Assembly: GCA_016292785.1 (NCBI GenBank)
Contig: JAEDFL010000021.1
Location: 1-32,383, forward strand
DNA from: Clostridiaceae bacterium
Lineage (GTDB): Bacteria > Bacillota > Clostridia > Oscillospirales > Acutalibacteraceae
Length of the DNA stretch: 32,383 nucleotides
Reading direction: 5' to 3'
The position numbers were made by a program, and so were the translations under genes. The notes under the pieces are model-generated. The model made no database searches and was not told where the DNA came from. It was given only the letters and a program-made list of their open reading frames with translations. Of the stretch, positions 32,001 through 32,383 are shown piece after piece (positions within the stretch are counted from its first letter, which is position 1; every line of letters starts with the position of its first letter).

Positions 32001-32368
32001 AAAACGACATTGGAAGGAATATCAAGGTCTGTTATTTCAGTTTGAATGAACGCTTCTGATCCAAGCCTGATTTCACCGGTACCGTTAAATGTAATGCTCC
32101 AGACATTATCACCGAAATCAAAACCGGCAAAAGCATATCTTTTAACAATGATCGGTTCCGAGCCGTAGGCATTAAAAACAACGCTATTCACGCACCTATA
32201 GTCACTCGCATCATAATCATTTTTTGTGTAATACTGTTCCTCTTCAACAACGTCTCCGCTGTTCAAGACAATATCCAATCGCTCACCGGCATATACGATA
32301 ACGCTCATACCGATCAGCATACACACCGCCATAAATACTGCCGCTGTTCTTAACCAAAACTTTTTCAT
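29087..32368 (-). CDS. Secreted BspA-type leucine-rich repeat protein
   Basis: This 1093-residue surface protein has a Sec signal peptide (residues 1-27, ending VYAG). Three tandem modules follow, at about residues 32-340, 329-645 and 635-905. Each opens with VVLNSGDVVEEGQ-like sequence, contains several LRR_5 (BspA/TpLRR) units such as IPSSVTEIGTKAFGY and LEKIGEYAFAET, and closes with GYSGTAAETYAEENGFTF. The last 190 residues look like beta-rich Ig-like domains. No LPXTG motif or C-terminal membrane helix is visible, so attachment to the cell is unexplained. Such proteins bind host or plant surfaces or other bacteria in related organisms. GGGAGG lies 8 nt before the ATG; the promoter is beyond the window edge. 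Confidence 0.9.
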   Translation of the reverse strand: MKKFWLRTAAVFMAVCMLIGMSVIVYAGERLDIVLNSGDVVEEEQYYTKNDYDASDYRCVNSVVFNAYGSEPIIVKRYAFAGFDFGDNVWSITFNGTGEIRLGSEAFIQTEITDLDIPSNVVFDEDAFGVFADSCLKTVKISCALSEGIFTECEYLESVTFTDDFVSEEIPRYAFDGCSKIKSITIPSTIKKIDDSAFSYNGLENIVFNEGLESIGDNAFNVAFCLSYIKLPSTLKSIGNSSFRLGSLKTVVLNQGLEKIGEYAFAETSIKTVVIPSSVTEIGTKAFGYNSMSKVDGFTIYGYSGTAAETYAEENGFTFISLDNSGELINVVLNSGDVVEKGQFSSEHVEGSIEYPKDPNFKCINSVVVNAYGTEPVIIKKDGFSGSYWADNVWSVAFNGTGEIRLGQGAFRDTKITDLNIPSNVVYDEGATDVFNNCAVKSVEIGGSLCEGNFSECKYLESVYFLNSSTVEEIPKCAFEYCGRLKNIKVPALVKKIGDSAFEYSGLNSIELNEGLEIIENDAFGVTNGLTYVKFPSTLKSVGKYSFELSGLKRVDLNDGLETIDEKAFFFNDNLTYVRIPKSVTYIGEKAFGYIGETSKVDGFKIYGYIGTAAETYAKENGFTFIPIVNDDGTIDVVLNSGDVVEEGQYYFLRSEENAPTYGFEYDPDFKCVKNVTFNATGTEPIIVNDLGFAGCYTPNNVQNITFNGSGEIRIGSLAFYLTQITDLDLPSNVVFDEDAHSVFSESKVKTAKIGCALCRGMFSMCNSLESVTFTNKISVIPEYAFDFCLYLKDITLPSSVRTIEKNAFIDSGLRSISLNNGLECIGEYAFGGCNSLKSVVIPSSVKEIGTQAFGYDSLEKIDGFTIYGYSGTAAETYAEENGFTFIPLEDNVTDVTYTPSWSSVNDYGFTVSGRADKLQVIEVNGGTRTFTRNSPNVVIKSYDINGNEVSSLSRELDHEVWTVNTRLTPDTELQVHAKYNNEWVDATYRFSVSTLYSDKTLKKAELSSTSGGQGMVDCNIVTGSGVSKVRVEYEDGMTSTYNSGYATLDVENMTYTYDISVKAYRTGEIPYKIYIKTPSGWQYATTLTYTAE
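29715..29784. repeat. 70-bp repeat, copy in LRR module 3
   Basis: This segment encodes the module-closing GYSGTAAETYAEENGFTF region. By eye it is identical over all 70 bases to the copy at 31416-31485, though the LRR sequences around the two have diverged. Confidence 0.9.
30498..30567. repeat. 70-bp repeat, copy in LRR module 2
   Basis: The same module-closing segment, with three base differences from the other two copies. The differences change GYSG to GYIG and EENG to KENG in the protein, among others. Confidence 0.9.
31416..31485. repeat. 70-bp repeat, copy in LRR module 1
   Basis: Identical to the copy at 29715-29784 and in the same orientation, 1701 bp away. Recombination between the two would remove two modules in frame, because the distance is a multiple of three. 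Confidence 0.9.
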
Positions 32369-32383
32369 CTCAAATTCCTCCCA

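Overview
The window looks like a chromosomal stretch from a low-to-mid GC Bacillota, most likely a gut or rumen Clostridia of the Ruminococcus/Oscillospiraceae kind. This is inference from the gene set: WG-repeat lipoprotein, BspA-type leucine-rich repeat surface protein, TSCPD (TIGR03905) protein, DUF4830 protein, GH3-family adenylating enzyme and a GltD/NuoE/NuoF transhydrogenase module. Strong AGGAGG-type ribosome binding sites and sigma-A promoters with 16 or 17 bp spacers support it. No mobile element, phage gene, CRISPR array, tRNA or rRNA was seen. Most genes are on the minus strand; a block of plus-strand genes lies between about 14 and 22 kb.

Layout. (1) 27-2251, minus: greA then lysS behind a consensus-like promoter. 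(2) 2342-8446, minus: potA-potB-potC-potD polyamine ABC importer, then a WG-repeat/SH3 lipoprotein and rsuA, closely spaced with no terminator between them. (3) 8574-12963, minus: NuoE-like, NuoF-like and GltD-like subunits of a soluble flavin/iron-sulfur complex, best matched to the Sporomusa-type (Stn) bifurcating transhydrogenase, with no hydrogenase gene beside it. (4) 13002-15970: a glycerophosphodiesterase, a divergent EamA-type transporter, a DUF4830 membrane-anchored protein whose 3' end overlaps the transporter gene, and a YfcE-like phosphoesterase. (5) 15970-17234, plus: three small unrecognised genes in an overlapping cassette, then a TSCPD protein gene. (6) 17291-22136: a GT2/CDP-glycerol glycerophosphotransferase fusion (minus), divergent from a DUF975-like membrane protein and a CapA-like protein (plus). 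(7) 22160-26116, minus: GH3 acyl-adenylating enzyme, a secreted LCAT-like hydrolase with Cys in the nucleophile position, and the biotin transporter component BioY. (8) 26135-29035, minus: complete proline pathway proB-proA-proC. (9) 29037-32368, minus: a 1093-residue secreted LRR protein made of three tandem modules.

The most unusual points are two inverted repeats in which the ribosome binding site of a gene is complementary to sequence just upstream (15392-15442 and 16860-16901), the GH3/Cys-LCAT/BioY cluster, the small-gene cassette at 15970-16848, and 70-bp repeats in the LRR gene, two of which are identical. Gene functions rest on motif recognition by eye; no database search was possible.
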